DNA from: Saururus chinensis
Lineage: Eukaryota; Streptophyta; Magnoliopsida; Piperales; Saururaceae
Assembly: GCA_035235625.1 (NCBI GenBank)
Contig: CP141142.1
Location: forward strand, 16,708,995-16,772,994
Reading direction: 5' to 3'
Length of the DNA: 64,000 nt
Program-made: the position numbers and the translations under genes
Notes under the pieces: model-generated
Database searches by the model: none
The model's input: only the letters and a program-made list of their open reading frames with translations
What the model was told of the DNA's origin: nothing
Shown here: positions 36,150 through 47,450 of the stretch, one piece after another
Position numbering within the stretch: position 1 is the stretch's first letter
Layout: every line of letters starts with the position of its first letter

Positions 36150-36680
36150 CCGATTCTAGATCGTCAGTGCAGTCCAAAAGGGGAGGAGGAACAGAGGAGG
36201 GGCGCCAGCACGGGAGTTGGAAGGGAGAGGAGGGAGGAGAGGCGTGGGTCAGTGCAGATCCGAAGGGGGGGGGGACAAAGGAGGGGCGCGGGTGGGTGGA
36301 GTTGGAAGGGGGAGGAGGGAGAGGGGACGGCCATGGATGGGGTAGGGTGCTAAGAGGCTGGGGGTGGGTGGGTGGAGTCGGATGAGGGAGGTTGCCGATG
36401 TCTGACGGGGGAGAACGGAGAGGAGCTGGGCGGGTGGGAACGGGGACAAAAATTTCAGAGACCAATGAGGAGGATGGAGATGGGAGGCCAATGGTAGGTG
36501 GGTGGGTGGAGTCCAACGAGGGAGGTCGCGGGTGTCCGACGGGGGAAGATGGAGAGGAGTTGGGCGGGTGAGCACAGGAGCGAAAATTTCAGTATCTCGC
36601 GCCTAAAATGCAAACGCGCGGGAAAAAGGAGGGGAAGGGCGGGCTGAGTTGGCAACGGATCCACGTCAGCTGTGGGAGCA
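36150..36680. repeat. G-rich low-complexity block with 131-bp tandem duplication
   Basis: Plus strand is strongly G/A-rich (GGGGGGGGGACAAAGGAGG, GGGTGGGTGGAG). A 97-bp stretch starting GGTGGGTGGAGTC, ending AAAATTTCAG, occurs at about 36,367 and again at about 36,498 (131-bp period), with a partial third copy upstream near 36,292. G runs of three or more could form quadruplexes. The proline-rich minus-strand frames here follow from composition and are not called genes. Confidence 0.65.
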
Positions 36681-37690
36681 AGTGTTGTGAGGATCCCGTG
36701 TGAAGATATCATTTTCCCAGCAATAAAGCAGTTCAAGACTCTAAATCTGCCATTATTTCCCAACTCACTGGATGTGTAGATACATCCAAAACATAAATGT
36801 GGGCTCTTCTCAACATCGTCACGATCGTAGTTTCAAAATCATGGCTGATTGGATATTGCGAGAGAAACCCAGTTCAGAATTAGCACCCTAACATCGATTG
36901 CATACCGGAAGTCGTGAAATTGAATCCATAAGACAAAAACATATGATAAAAAATGGTAAAGGGGGAGTAAAGACAAAGGAAAAATGGGTTCAGTAGCATG
37001 TACCAAGTTCTCCGCCACAATTGAGGAGAAGAGAAGCAGAAATCTTGATTTCCCTAAACCATCTCACCAATCGCCCTCTCCCCCATACCTCCACACATGG
37101 AATGCCAGTGATTGCAGAATAACGCGCTGGTCACTCCTTGATCCTTCCCACCATCCTCAATAAATCTTTCATCTAATCATCCCTGACAATTAGGTTTCCA
37201 TGGTGATTGTTTGGAGAAGACAGATGAACGCTGATAGCTGGAGATCGTCCTCATTTGCACTTGACCAGAGATCGCCCTCAATTATACTTGGCCAAAGATC
37301 ACCCCGGCCCTCTCCCTCTGGTCGAAATCTCAGAAAAAAGAAGAAGATGGGGTCGAGTACTCAGGTTTTAGAAGGATCGATCCGTATCGATTCGATATGG
37401 GTGAAACTTCTTATCTGCGCCGAAATTTCATGCGCACTATGTACGAAGGCACGAACTGTACCGGTCTCAGCGGATAAGGATATGTATCTGCCAATACAGC
37501 CTTCCATGGGCTGAGCTCGTGAGTATTGACAATCTTTGAGAAGGAGATGGTCAAACAGAGGAACACCGAGACCAGACAGAAAGGGGGAAAATAGGGAAAA
37601 AAGTTCTATGCTACATGGCAGAGGAACGTGGGAAGCTATGTGACGAATGATGCGGGTGTGAAAAAGTTGCCGCGCTTTGGCCGTTCCATT
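36681..37690. other. CACTA interior, weakly gene-like
   Basis: The plus-strand open frame at 37,200-37,514 (104 codons) contains RSSSFALDQRSPSIILGQRS, a short internal repeat, but no known domain. Possibly another captured piece; not supportable as a gene. Confidence 0.3.
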
Positions 37691-37949
37691 TCACAAATAC
37701 AAGAGCTACTAGCGATGTAATACTATACGTCGCTATTATTAAACTATTTAGTGACGTATGTAAGTGTATGTCACTAATACGGGCTATTAGTGACATATAA
37801 TGTTATACTTCATTAATCGTTAAGGTTATTAGCGACATATCTTATTATACGTCGCGAATAACATAAACTATTGGCGGTGCACATAATTTGCATAGCCAAT
37901 AGCAAACATTATTTTATAAAAAACTTTTTTTACTCAAATTTTTAATATT

Positions 37950-37991
<42 letters not shown>

Positions 37992-38610
37992 TAGATAAAT
38001 ATCCTACAAGTTTTTAACGATGAAAAGTATTCACAAATAGCGCGCACATGTTGGGAGCTCAAACTAATAGTCGAAACTAATATTTTATTTGTAGCTATTT
38101 TCTTTATTTAGACAAGGTTTGAACGCCTCATTGGGAGCCTCATACCTTCGGTGATATAAATATAACGAATATAAAATTATACGGCACATGAGAATAAATC
38201 ATGATACATGTAATACGCACGCCCAAGCACCCGATTGAAATTTGATTTGATTGCGCTAAATGCCCGGGCTTGCACCCGGTCGAAATTTGGTGGAGAAGGC
38301 GAAGGGGGGACTGCAAGGGTGGGACAGCGCCGGGGGGGGAAGATGGGCTTGGGGGGGTGTTATTTATAGGCAGCGGGCGAAATTTTTCCAGTGCATGAAA
38401 TTTCCCTAAACGGAAGGAATTTTGCCCGCATCATATTTAAAAAAAATGACATTAGCAAAGCTCATAGTGAGCGTCGCTATTACTAGTATATCAGCGACAT
38501 ATTATATGTCGCTAATACAATGTAGTATTAACAATGTATAAATATATACGTCGCTCTTACAACATAGTATTAGCTATGTATATACATATACGTTGCTAAT
38601 ACTCCTATTT
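37691..38610. repeat. Inner CACTA subterminal-type repeat blocks
   Basis: Two clusters of TAGCGACG/CGTCGCTA inverted pairs (37,700-37,890 and 38,450-38,600) separated by a (TA)n microsatellite (37,951-37,989) and by GC-rich sequence (38,200-38,360). These lie 2.2-3.1 kb inside the right terminus, whereas the matching region at the left end is only 0.65 kb. Confidence 0.75.
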
Positions 38611-38632
38611 TTTTAAAAAATAAATCCATATC

Positions 38633-40140
38633 CCCTCCCCTCTCTCTCTCTTCCCTCCCCTCCCTCTCCTCTCTCTCTCCTCCCTCTCCTCTCTCTCACC
38701 ACCTCTCTTCTCCCCTCCCTCTCCCCTCCCTCTCCTCTCTCTCTCTCTCCTCCCTCTCCTCTCTCTCACCACCTCTCTTCTCCCCTCTCTCTCTCCCTCT
38801 CCTCTCTCTCTCTCCCCCTCTCCTCTATCTCCTCCCTCTCTACTCTCCCTACACACTATCTCTCCTCTAAATTCAATTTTTTAAGATTTAAGATTAAACA
38901 AAATCATATTAGCAACGTATATAATTATATGTCACTAATATATAACGTATTAGCAACGTATAATATTATACGTCGTTATTACGTATACTAAAAGCGATGT
39001 ATAAAACTATATGTCGTTATTACGTATACTAATAGCGACGTATAAAACTATATGTCGCTATTAGTATGTATTTTAATTTTAATTTTTTATTAACAAATAT
39101 AAAAATTAATTAAAAAATTTACAAAAAACTCAAAATAAAATTACCCTCCCCTCTCTCCCTCTCCTCCCTCTCTCTCTCTCCCTCTCCTCGCTCTCTCTCT
39201 CCCTCTCCTCTCTCTCTCGTCCTCTCTCTCCCTCTCTTCTCTCCCTACATACTATCTCTCCTCTAATTTCAATTTCTTAAGATTTTTTATTCATTAAAAT
39301 TAATTTTAAAATATTTAAATTTTTTTAAAATAAATTATATTAGCGACATATATATTTATACGTCGCTAATATATCACGTAGTAGCGACATATAATCTTAT
39401 ACGTTGCTACTATGGATACTAATAGTGACATATACAACTATACGTTGCTATGAGTATGTATTTTAATATTAATTTTTTATTTAAAAAATAAAAAAAATAA
39501 TTACAAAATTACAAAAATCAAAATAAAATTACCCTCTCCTCTCTATCACTTCCCTCCCCTCTCTCCCCTCTCACTCTCTCTTCCCTCCCCTCTCTTCTCG
39601 CTCCTTTCTCTCTCTCCCCTCTCCTCTCTCTCTCCTCTCTCCCTACACACTATCTCTCCTCTAATTTCAATTTTTTTAAGATTTTTTATTCTTTAAAATT
39701 AATTTTTTTAAAAAAATTAAAAGAAATAATATTAGTGACGTATAATTTTATACATTGCTAATACATGTACTAATAGTGACGTATAAAACCATAGGTCACT
39801 ATTAGTATTTATTTAATTTTTTTATTTTAAAAATATAAAAAATTAAAAAAATTCTCTCTCTTCCCTCCCCCCTCTCTCCCTCTCCTCTCTCTTCCCTCTC
39901 CTCTCTCTCCCCTCTCCTCTCTCTCCTTCTCTTCCTCTCTCCATCTTATTCCTCTCTCTCTCTCTTCCCTTCCCTCCATCTCTCTTTCCTCTCTCTCTCC
40001 ACCCTCCTCTCTCTCTCCTCCCTCTCCCTCTCTCTTCCCTCTCTCTCTCCTCCCTCTCTCTCCTCCATCTTTCTCTCTTTGATCCCTCTCTCTCCTCACT
40101 CTCACTCTCTCTCTCCATGCACTCTCTTCACTCTCTCTTT
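38633..40140. repeat. About 390-bp tandem array of CT tract plus inverted-repeat block
   Basis: A compound unit is repeated: a CT-rich tract (38,633-38,867; 39,143-39,255; 39,533-39,655; 39,850-40,140), the phrase CTCTAATTTCAATTTTTTAAG, an AT-rich spacer, then TAGCGACGTAT..ATACGTCGCTA pairs. The phrase occurs at about 38,867, 39,257 and 39,655, a period of about 390-400 bp. Open frames rich in Arg, Glu and Gly on the minus strand are composition artefacts. Confidence 0.8.
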
Positions 40141-40359
40141 TATTGTAAAATATATTTTAAAATTAATAATAAAATTTAACAAATAAAATATATTATATAC
40201 AAATAGTGAAAAATTAATCTATTATTAAAACTAATTTTTATTTAAAAATTAATATTTATTTATTATATATATAAATAGTAAATATTAAATAAAATATATT
40301 ATATTTAGTAAGTTTATTATAATTTTTTTAATATTTATTTATTAAATAAAATTAATTAA

Positions 40360-40805
40360 TAAAGCTATTAGCAATGCATGTCAACAAACGTTCCTATTGG
40401 AAATGGTATTTGCGATGCTTATGTAAAAGCCTCGCTAATAGTTTAAATTTTTTATTTTTTATTATTTTTAATTCATAACTAATAGTGATACTTTTCTAAG
40501 CATCACTAATAGCAGGATTATTAGCGACGCTTTTGTATAAGCATCGCTATTACAAAAGCTATTAGCGATGCTTACGGAAAGCGTCGCTAATAGTCATATT
40601 TTTTTATTTAAAATATAGATCTTTTAGCAACGGTTGTATAAAACGACGCAAATAGGGGGCACTATTAGTGACACTTATAATAAAGCATCGCTAATATGAT
40701 TAGTGTTAGCGACGCTTAGCTAAGTGTCACTAATAGCTGTTTTGAGCGATGCTTATCTATGAGTCGCTAATAAATGCGTCGCCAATACTACATTTTGTTG
40801 TAGTG
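40360..40805. repeat. CACTA right terminus and subterminal repeats
   Basis: Many copies of TTAGCGACGCTT and AAGCATCGCTAATA in both orientations, ending with the terminal inverted repeat (complement of CACTACAACAAAATGTAGTA) at 40,805. The motif here is GCGACGCTTA, slightly different from the GCGACGTATA type at the left end and in the tandem array. Confidence 0.85.
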
Positions 40806-40865
40806 TAAATAAGACAAGAAAGTAAAATAATTAGGCATAAAATAGCGTAGAAGTTATACTTATCA
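40806..40865 (-). repeat. C-family LTR, terminal piece right of the CACTA insertion
   Basis: On the minus strand this starts TGATAAGTATAACTTCTACG, then TTTATGCC, TTTACTTTCTTGTCTTA. Element C's LTR starts TGATAAGTATGAAATCTATA, then TATATGCC, TTTACCTTATTTCC. This is the missing start of the LTR at 22,525-23,535 and proves the CACTA landed inside it. A purine-rich minus-strand run (GTTTGGGTCAAGGGTGG, 40,868-40,884) next to it suggests it was a 3' LTR. Confidence 0.75.
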
Positions 40866-41074
40866 GCCACCCTTGACCCAAACACGGTCTAAGGATGTAA
40901 CACCCCTAATTTTAGGTAAATTTATTTTCCTTGCTTTGCTTGTGTGTGTGTTGTTTGCTGCCCGTATTTGCTTTCAAACCCTATGATAATGTTGTGGGTT
41001 AACCGGTTAGGTTTTGGTCCAACCCTTGTGTGCAAGGGGGGAAGGCTACTTAGGGTTCAGGGGTCCAACTTTGG

Positions 41075-41290
41075 TTGGAAGTCCTAATTGTGCTAGGAGT
41101 TGGATGTCCTAATCGTGCTAGAAGTTGGATGTCCTACTCGTGCTTGAAGTTGGATGTCCTACTCACACTTGAAGTTGGATGTCCTAATCGTGCTAGGAGT
41201 TGGATGTCCTAATTGTACTTTGAGTTGGGAGTCCTAATCGTGCTTGGAGTTGGTAGTCCTACTCATGCTAGGAGTTGGGAGTCCTAAGGG
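41075..41290 (+). repeat. 25-bp minisatellite, 8.6 units
   Basis: Exact 25-bp spacing: units start at 41,075, 41,100, 41,125, 41,150, 41,175, 41,200, 41,225, 41,250 and 41,275. Consensus TTGGATGTCCTAATCGTGCT followed by AGGAG. It sits in the U3 part of the solo LTR, about 260 bp upstream of the TATA box. Confidence 0.92.
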
Positions 41291-42159
41291 AATCAATTTA
41301 TTATAAGTTGGGAGGAGTCCAATACATTTAGAAGACCCAAAAGAAGATAGAGGAGGCAGCCCTAGAGTGTAGGGGGCGTCCCCTACTTTCTAGGGGGGAA
41401 AATCCATAAGCAAAGGAGAGGTCTTTAGGACTCTATCTCAGGTTCTTATCATAATAGGAGGGGGGGAAGTATATGACTCTTAGAGAGGAGTCCACCCACA
41501 TTAGGTCAGCCCTCCCATTGGCCCAAAAACTCTAGAACTAGGAGGAGTGCTTATAAAAAGAATAGGAGGGGGCAGGCAAACCTTGCTCTTTTTGGCATTG
41601 TTCAGCCTCCCTTCTCTCCACCTCTTCCATCATCTTCCTTTAGATAGCAAGGACCTCCATAACCAACAAGTTAGAGAGCACAAATCAGCCACCTTTGGAT
41701 TGAATTGAAGGCCTAGATGCATAGGAGCAAGAGCTAGGAACCTTGGGGGACAACTTGGTACAAGTAAGTGTTTCATTTTACATCCTTAAGCATAAGGTTT
41801 TGATAGATGTAATTTAGCCATAATTCAGCCTAGTTCTAGGGGTTTCTTTGTCATGAATTAGCCTTAATTCATGCAAGCATGTTGCTGATTTTTGTCATCT
41901 ATCGTAGCCCTATGTTAGGCATGCAAGATTCTAATGTTTGTCAAGTAGATTAGCCTTAATTCATGCAAACATGTTGCTGATTTTTATCATCTATCTTAGC
42001 CCTATTTTAGACATGCATGATTATGATTTTTGTCAAGGAGATTAACCTTAACTCATGCAAGCATGTTGCTAATTTTTATCATCTATCTTAGCCATATGTT
42101 AGGCATAAATGATTCTTATTCAAGTCATGGTTATTATCCATGATTTAGGCATACACTCT

Positions 42160-42310
42160 GTTGAATTCATTCCCTAGTTTGTGACCTTACTTTAGGCCAT
42201 AGTTTGGCTAATTTATTCCCTAGTTTGTGGCCTTACTTTAGGCCATAGTTTGGCCAATTCATTCCCTAGTTTGTGGCCTTACTTTAGGCCATAGTTTGGC
42301 CAACCTAAAT
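42160..42310 (+). repeat. About 48-bp tandem repeat, 3 units
   Basis: Unit CATTCCCTAGTTTGTGGCCT, then TACTTTAGGCCATAGTTTGG, repeated three times. The complement of the same words (GGCCTAAAGTAAGGTCACAA) occurs at about 42,523, giving a long-range inverted repeat inside the LTR. Confidence 0.8.
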
Positions 42311-43458
42311 CAAAGCTGAGAATCAAGTATTAGAAAGTCAATAATGCTACCTAAACTAGGGCTGAAACTTAGGTATTCTCTCAACATGATCATAACATAA
42401 ATCAAGGCTGAGAATTTGGTAAAAATAGAGCCTAAAACAAGGCTGCAAAACAGGGATCTAACTAAGCATAAGTAGGAGCTAAACTAGGGCCACAAACCAG
42501 AGAATAAATTGGTGAAAGTATGGCCTAAAGTAAGGTCACAAAGCAGGGAATAAATAGGCCAAACTATTCTCTGAATTTCAGCTTATGATGTCTCTAAATT
42601 TCAGCCTATGTTGTCTTTGAATTTCAGCTTGAGATCCCTCTAGAATTCAGCTTATAATGTCTCTGAATTTCAGCCTTGATTGTGATGTACCTAAAGTTGA
42701 ATGTTGATGGTTGTATCAGTCTGAATTTGTCATGTTAGGTGGCTGACTTGAGATGTTCATCTCAGCCCAATTCTTTTTCATTATAATGTTGAATTGGTCA
42801 GTTCATCTCAGCATAAGTTCGAGTCCTTGTCATGTTGATTAGTTCACATGTTTAAGTCTAAACCTGCAAATTATCTTGCCAATCATGAGAGTTGGTTGCA
42901 TGCATGATAGGTTATGATTAGTATCAAATCTTTAGATGCATTAAGTCATATGTTCATTTTCAGCATTATGTTAGTTCATAGCGATAGCCATGGCGGTAAT
43001 CTTTCAGACCTTCATGGTCTCCGTTTCTTCGGGATGATGGATCCCTACAAATGCGCAACCCAGGTTTTTGAGCATCATAGAAGGCTCACCTACCTTTGGC
43101 CAGTGTGTCCATGGGCACAGCTGGAACCTGCATCTCTAGACCCATGGCTAATCCAAGTGGATCCCTAGGGATGTTAGGATTCCCCTGCTTATGTGTAGTA
43201 CTCCTTGTGAACGGGAGTTGGTTTTTCAGATAACAATAAATGAGTTATTTTCTGAATGGTGTAGATATCAGTTGAGTCGTGTAAGTTTGCATTAGTTGGC
43301 AGTTTAGGACTGTAGTTTATTTGATAATCATTACTCTATATATTACCTTTATGTGATACCTTTTGCAGGATGTTTTGCATTGTGTTCACAGTTTATCTCT
43401 ACTGTTTGGTACATTATCATAATCTTCTGTTTTAGGGTGGTTTTTCATGCCACCTACT

Positions 43459-43478
43459 GAGTATTTGTAGAAATACTC
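43459..43478 (+). promoter_or_regulatory. Perfect 8-bp stem hairpin near LTR 3' end
   Basis: GAGTATTTGTAGAAATACTC: arms GAGTATTT and AAATACTC with a GTAG loop, preceded by CCTACT. Comparable hairpins are at 48,296-48,311 and 59,289-59,300, each a few hundred bp before an LTR end. Possible RNA 3'-end or packaging signal; function is inference. Confidence 0.55.
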
Positions 43479-43821
43479 ATGCATCTTTTGATGCAAGATC
43501 AACACCAGTTTCAAAGTAGGAGTTTTTCTTAGCAGGAGTTTCCCAGAGTTAGCAAAGTAGATTCTCCACAGCCAGTAGGACTTTAGTTTATTTACTTCTT
43601 GCTAAATTATAATAAGGCACTGTGTTGCCATCAGATTTCTAATCATGTTATTTTATTATGTTATAGTACTTGCACTTGGCTGAGCCAAGATCCTAGTTAA
43701 TGAAGTTTTTGCTTTAGTAAGTTATTTATTTATGTGTTGTGATATTGGCTTGGCAAGTTAACACCCTGAGTTAGCATTGCCACATGCTTATGTGAATGAA
43801 AATCTGGAGTGTTACAAAGGA

Positions 43822-44890
43822 AAATGAGAAATGGCACGACGAAGTGAAGTAGAGAATTGCAAAAGACTAAACCCATCCTTGGGTGATTCACATCAAAGTG
43901 AGCTCATGTGCCCTTTGTGCAAAAGCAAATAAAGGAATATAAATGAGACTAATTAACAACCATAGTCCGCACCATACCCACATCAACTAAACAACAAAAT
44001 CATCTCAAGCCTCAATGGCTACACAAGTCTAAAGCCACGAGGCTACACAAGTCTAAAGCCATCACCGGCTATCTATAGTATGAGGTAAAGTCTAGTAAAG
44101 TTCGACATATCACGTCACATAACCCTAATAACTAGCCCCTCTCAATGCACGTATCCAACCTCATACTCAACATAGAGTCCATTTGTAGCACCTGCATGAC
44201 ACAACATACAACCCCATAACATAAACCACAAACAAATGAGGAGTGAGCCTAGCTTAGTAAGAGTTTTAAAACATAATGTTAACTCATGAAAACACCGCAA
44301 GCATTTTCAATCTAAACATGCATCATATATCCATTCTCTACACTTGTGCATCATGAGATAAATCACATTCCATGTACACATTCAAGCCACTTGTGCATCA
44401 TGAGATAAATCTCATTCCATATACACATTCATGCCACTTGTTTATCATAGATTCATTTATAGTTCATAACACATATACACATTATGTGTACTCATGCAAA
44501 TCTCATTTTAGCATTCATCTTGCATAATCAAATATATCAAACTACTTCCACCCTCCATATTCAAGTATAATCATTTCATACACACCATGTGTAACATAGG
44601 CATAATTGTCCATACACGTACAACCTGTGTCAATGAGCATTATATTCCATACACATGCATAAACCATCTGGTGAATGTCTCATAATTGAGAAAAATAGCT
44701 CTTCTTAATTGGCCAAAGCATAAGTAGACCAGTACTCACCTATGACAATCCCTAATGGGGAAGGTCAAAATTCCTAAAATAGAAAAATAGAGCAGTTTGG
44801 GTAAGTTCCCTAACTGGGAAAGTACCCCTGGTTAGCCCCACCTGGCCCGATTATTGTTCCGCTCGGAATGGGCTACTTGCCATTTGCCCT
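43822..44890 (-). repeat. Probable LTR fragment, minus orientation
   Basis: No coding motif. On the minus strand, CTTACTAAGCTAGGCTCACTCC (44,245-44,266) is a weak version of the ACTGAG...CTCAC signal seen near the 3' ends of other local LTRs. 44,341-44,460 has a 48-bp tandem repeat of 2-3 units (CACTTGTGCATCATGAGATAA). Borders not found. Confidence 0.4.
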
Positions 44891-45759
44891 ATACCGTGCG
44901 TGATGCACAGCCGCCCGCACCATGGGTTTTGGTTGTGGGTGGCTATCGGCAATGTCGCCGCTTAGATTGGCCACCGCTAGGGCCTTAGCCCTATTGGCCT
45001 TTTGTGGGCCTTGGGTCGCCCCCTTTCAGCCCGCTCCCCCGCCCCTTTGGGTCGCGTGTGCATGTGGCCACGCATGTGCTTTTGGGTTTAGGCGCCGCAT
45101 TTGCGCCGCCTGACCATTGGTTGGCTTTGCCACTGAGTGGAGTTGACCACTAGAGTCCTCCTCCACCTCTCCTCTGTCCTCGAGCGTTGCCCCATGCTCT
45201 CCGCCCTTATGTGGGCCTTTGTTGACCGAAATCGTCGCCGTTGGGTGCCGTCCACAGCCGATTTCGACGTCTTGTGGCCAACTGCGCACGTCTTAGCCAC
45301 TGGCCGATCTTCAGTGAGTACACCATCGACTTCTGGTTGCACTGCCACCTAGGTTGGCTTGACTTTTCTCCTGGCCGCCCTAGTATGCCACCGTGGATCG
45401 TGGGTTTTGCCGCATTGACTTCTGACACCTTGTTTGACCGTGATTGTTTCCGACACTTTTTAAATCCTCAGGACAACAGCTCTCTCAGCCAGGCAACGTT
45501 TTTGACCGCCAACTCCGCCGCTGATGCCGCCACCGTCGTGTGCTCACCATCAAATGTCATGATTACGAGGTAGGGGAGCTTTGAACTCGTAATTTCATGA
45601 TAGCATGCTTTGGATGAGTAGCAGCATGCTAGGGTTGTATGATTCCATGCTTGGATGTTAAGTAACGATCTGATTGCATGATGTGCGTGTAAGCATGATT
45701 GTATGGTATGTTGAAATGCATATGACATGCATGTTGGTTGTAAGTATGTTGGATGTAAG

Positions 45760-46262
45760 TATGTGCTAGTGATGACTAGCGTGTTTGTTGGTAAGTTTCG
45801 TATGTTGATCAAGTATGTGTTAGTGATGGCTAGCGTGTATGTTGACGTATGTATGCATGTGCTAGTGATGGCTAGCGTGCATGTTGGAGTATATTTGGAT
45901 TATGCATGTGCTAGTGATGGCTAGCGTGCATGTTTGGAATATGTATGGATTATGTATGTGCTAGTGATGGCTAGCGTGTATGTTTGACGTATGTATGCAT
46001 GTGCTAGTGATGGCTAGCGTGTATGTTTGACGTATGTATGCATGTGCTAGTGATGGCTAGCGTGCATGTTTGGAGTATGTTTGGATTATGCATGTGCTAG
46101 TGATGGCTAGCGTGCATGTTTGGAATATGTATGGATTATTTATGTGCTAGTGATGGCTAGCGTGTATGTTTGACGTATGTATGCATGTGCTAGTGATGAC
46201 TAGCGTGTATGTTTGATGTATGTATAAATGTGTATGTATGCACTAGTGATGGCTAGTGAGCA
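45760..46262 (+). repeat. Minisatellite 1: GCTAGTGATGGCTAGCGTG
   Basis: About 11 copies of GTGCTAGTGATGGCTAGCGT spaced 43-54 bp apart, with variable linkers (ATGTTTGACGTATGTATGCA or ATGTTTGGAATATGTATGG). Each core is a hairpin: GCTAG, loop TGATGG, CTAGC. Confidence 0.9.
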
Positions 46263-47004
46263 TGTTTGTAAGCAGCGTATGTATGACCATATGTATATGT
46301 TATACGTATGTGTGATAGACATACGTATGTATGATGGCTTTTTGCCTATGATATGGATATGTGTAAGTGTATGTGGGCAGAGGTATGAGCGATGGACAGT
46401 AAGAGGTGACAAAGGTTTTGTCTGGATTTGGATATGGATGTGTAAGCGTATGACGGATGACAGAGGATATGGGTATGATGGGTGAGGTTTGTCAGACAGT
46501 AAGAGTGTTCATAATTGTACAAGCATAACGTACATATTATGAAGTGAAAAGTAAGTATAATAAGTGAGATATAAGTAAGAGGGCGACAACTGGGTTGGCT
46601 CTGAGGAGCTTCATTTGAGGATGTCAGTGTAAGATGATTTGGCCATAAGATGGATGGCGAAGTATGTAAGACTGTAAGGGTTTGATGTACAATGAGTTTT
46701 ATCCATGATGTGGATGAGTAAGTGAAGTTTGCTGCCTTGACGAACTAGGGTTTCGATCGGGCTCAGCTTCGGTTTGATCAGTCGAGGACTGTGAGTTTGT
46801 GTGGCATAATTGTACCGCATAATATACTTAATTCAAACTTGAATTATAAGCACAACTAATGATAGCGGTGTGAGTTTGAGAACTAAGGGTTCAACGGATT
46901 AAGTTCTGTGTTTGAGCTAGCCGATAATGAGTCGGCTGAGCATTTCTCATGTCTTGCCATGGTGTTTATCCTACGGGATGTTGTCTGTGTGTCGTATAGA
47001 GAAC

Positions 47005-47245
47005 CAGACGTTTGATGCTCTGCTGAGAGCGACAAATGTTTCTGATTTGGTCTGCGTGCTGTATAAGCCCAGACGTTTGATGCTCTGTTGAGAGCGATGT
47101 ACGTTTCTGACATTGTCTGTGTGTTGTATGAAGCCCAGACGTCTGATGCTCTGTTGAGAGTGAAGAATGTTTTCGATTTGGTCTGTGTGCTGTATTAAGC
47201 CCAGACGTTTGATACTCTGTTGAGAGCGTTGTATGTTTCCGCCCA
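47005..47245 (+). repeat. Minisatellite 2: 65-66-bp unit, about 3.7 copies
   Basis: CAGACG(T/C)(T/C)TGATGCTCTG starts at 47,005, 47,070, 47,136 and 47,202. Each unit contains GCTCT, loop GTTG or GCTG, AGAGC (imperfect in the last two units), another short hairpin. Confidence 0.9.
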
Positions 47246-47309
47246 AGAGTGGCACTGTACGTTTCTGCCCAAGTGGCACTGTATGTTTTCTGCCCAAGAG
47301 TGGCAATGA

Positions 47310-47450
47310 CACTATAAGACCCATTATGGTGGGCAATTCTCTGCCACTATAAGACCTGTTATGGTGGGCGATTCTATGGCACTATAAGACCCATTATGGT
47401 GGGCAGATTCTATGGCACTATAAGACCCATTATAGTGGGCAACTGTATGA
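47310..47450 (+). repeat. Minisatellite 3: 35-36-bp unit, 4 copies
   Basis: CACTATAAGACCCATTATGG starts at 47,310, 47,345, 47,380 and 47,416. Most units include CCCA, loop TTATGG, TGGG. Just upstream (47,236-47,308) a shorter GCCCAAGAGTGGCACTGTA repeat occurs three times. Confidence 0.88.

Larger units (their letters stand above)
23536..40805 (-). mobile_element. 17.3-kb CACTA (En/Spm) element with captured gene fragments
   Basis: Ends are CACTACAACAAAAT at both termini (inverted), followed by AGAGTATTAGC on the left and GTAGTATTGGC on the right. A 3-bp target duplication TAA flanks it (23,533-23,535; 40,806-40,808), as expected for CACTA. Subterminal regions are full of TAGCGACG-type repeats in both orientations. 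Inside, on the minus strand, are a decayed TNPA-like gene and fragments of PP2C, MAP65 and SnRK2; a GC-rich gene-like block lies on the plus strand. No TNP2/TNPD-type transposase domain was recognised, so the element would need one supplied in trans. Strand is given as the strand of its transposon gene. Confidence 0.92.
40896..43816 (+). mobile_element. Solo LTR, 2,921 bp, target duplication AAGGA
   Basis: Begins TGTAACACCCC and ends GGAGTGTTACA, flanked by AAGGA on both sides (40,891-40,895; 43,817-43,821). It has a TATA box at 41,552-41,560 (TATAAAAAG), a 25-bp minisatellite before it and several other tandem repeats after it, and a perfect hairpin 338 bp from its end. No gag or pol inside; the open frame at 42,914-43,168 has no known motif. 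Size and TGTAACACCC start suit a Tekay/Del-like Ty3/gypsy LTR; the lineage is an inference. Confidence 0.85.

Noticed and set aside
36103..36763. Proline- and serine-rich minus-strand open frames
   Set aside because: They follow from the G-rich, partly duplicated sequence; three overlapping frames are equally open and none has a known motif.
38605..40118. Open frames encoding Arg/Glu/Gly-rich proteins on the minus strand
   Set aside because: They are translations of CT microsatellite tracts; no stop codons arise in that composition, and there is no non-repetitive part.
42914..43168. 84-codon open frame inside the 2.9-kb solo LTR
   Set aside because: No known motif, and it lies wholly in LTR sequence; likely chance.
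44922..45573. Overlapping open frames in the GC-rich stretch
   Set aside because: Several frames on both strands are open at once, as expected from low stop-codon density; no domain recognised.
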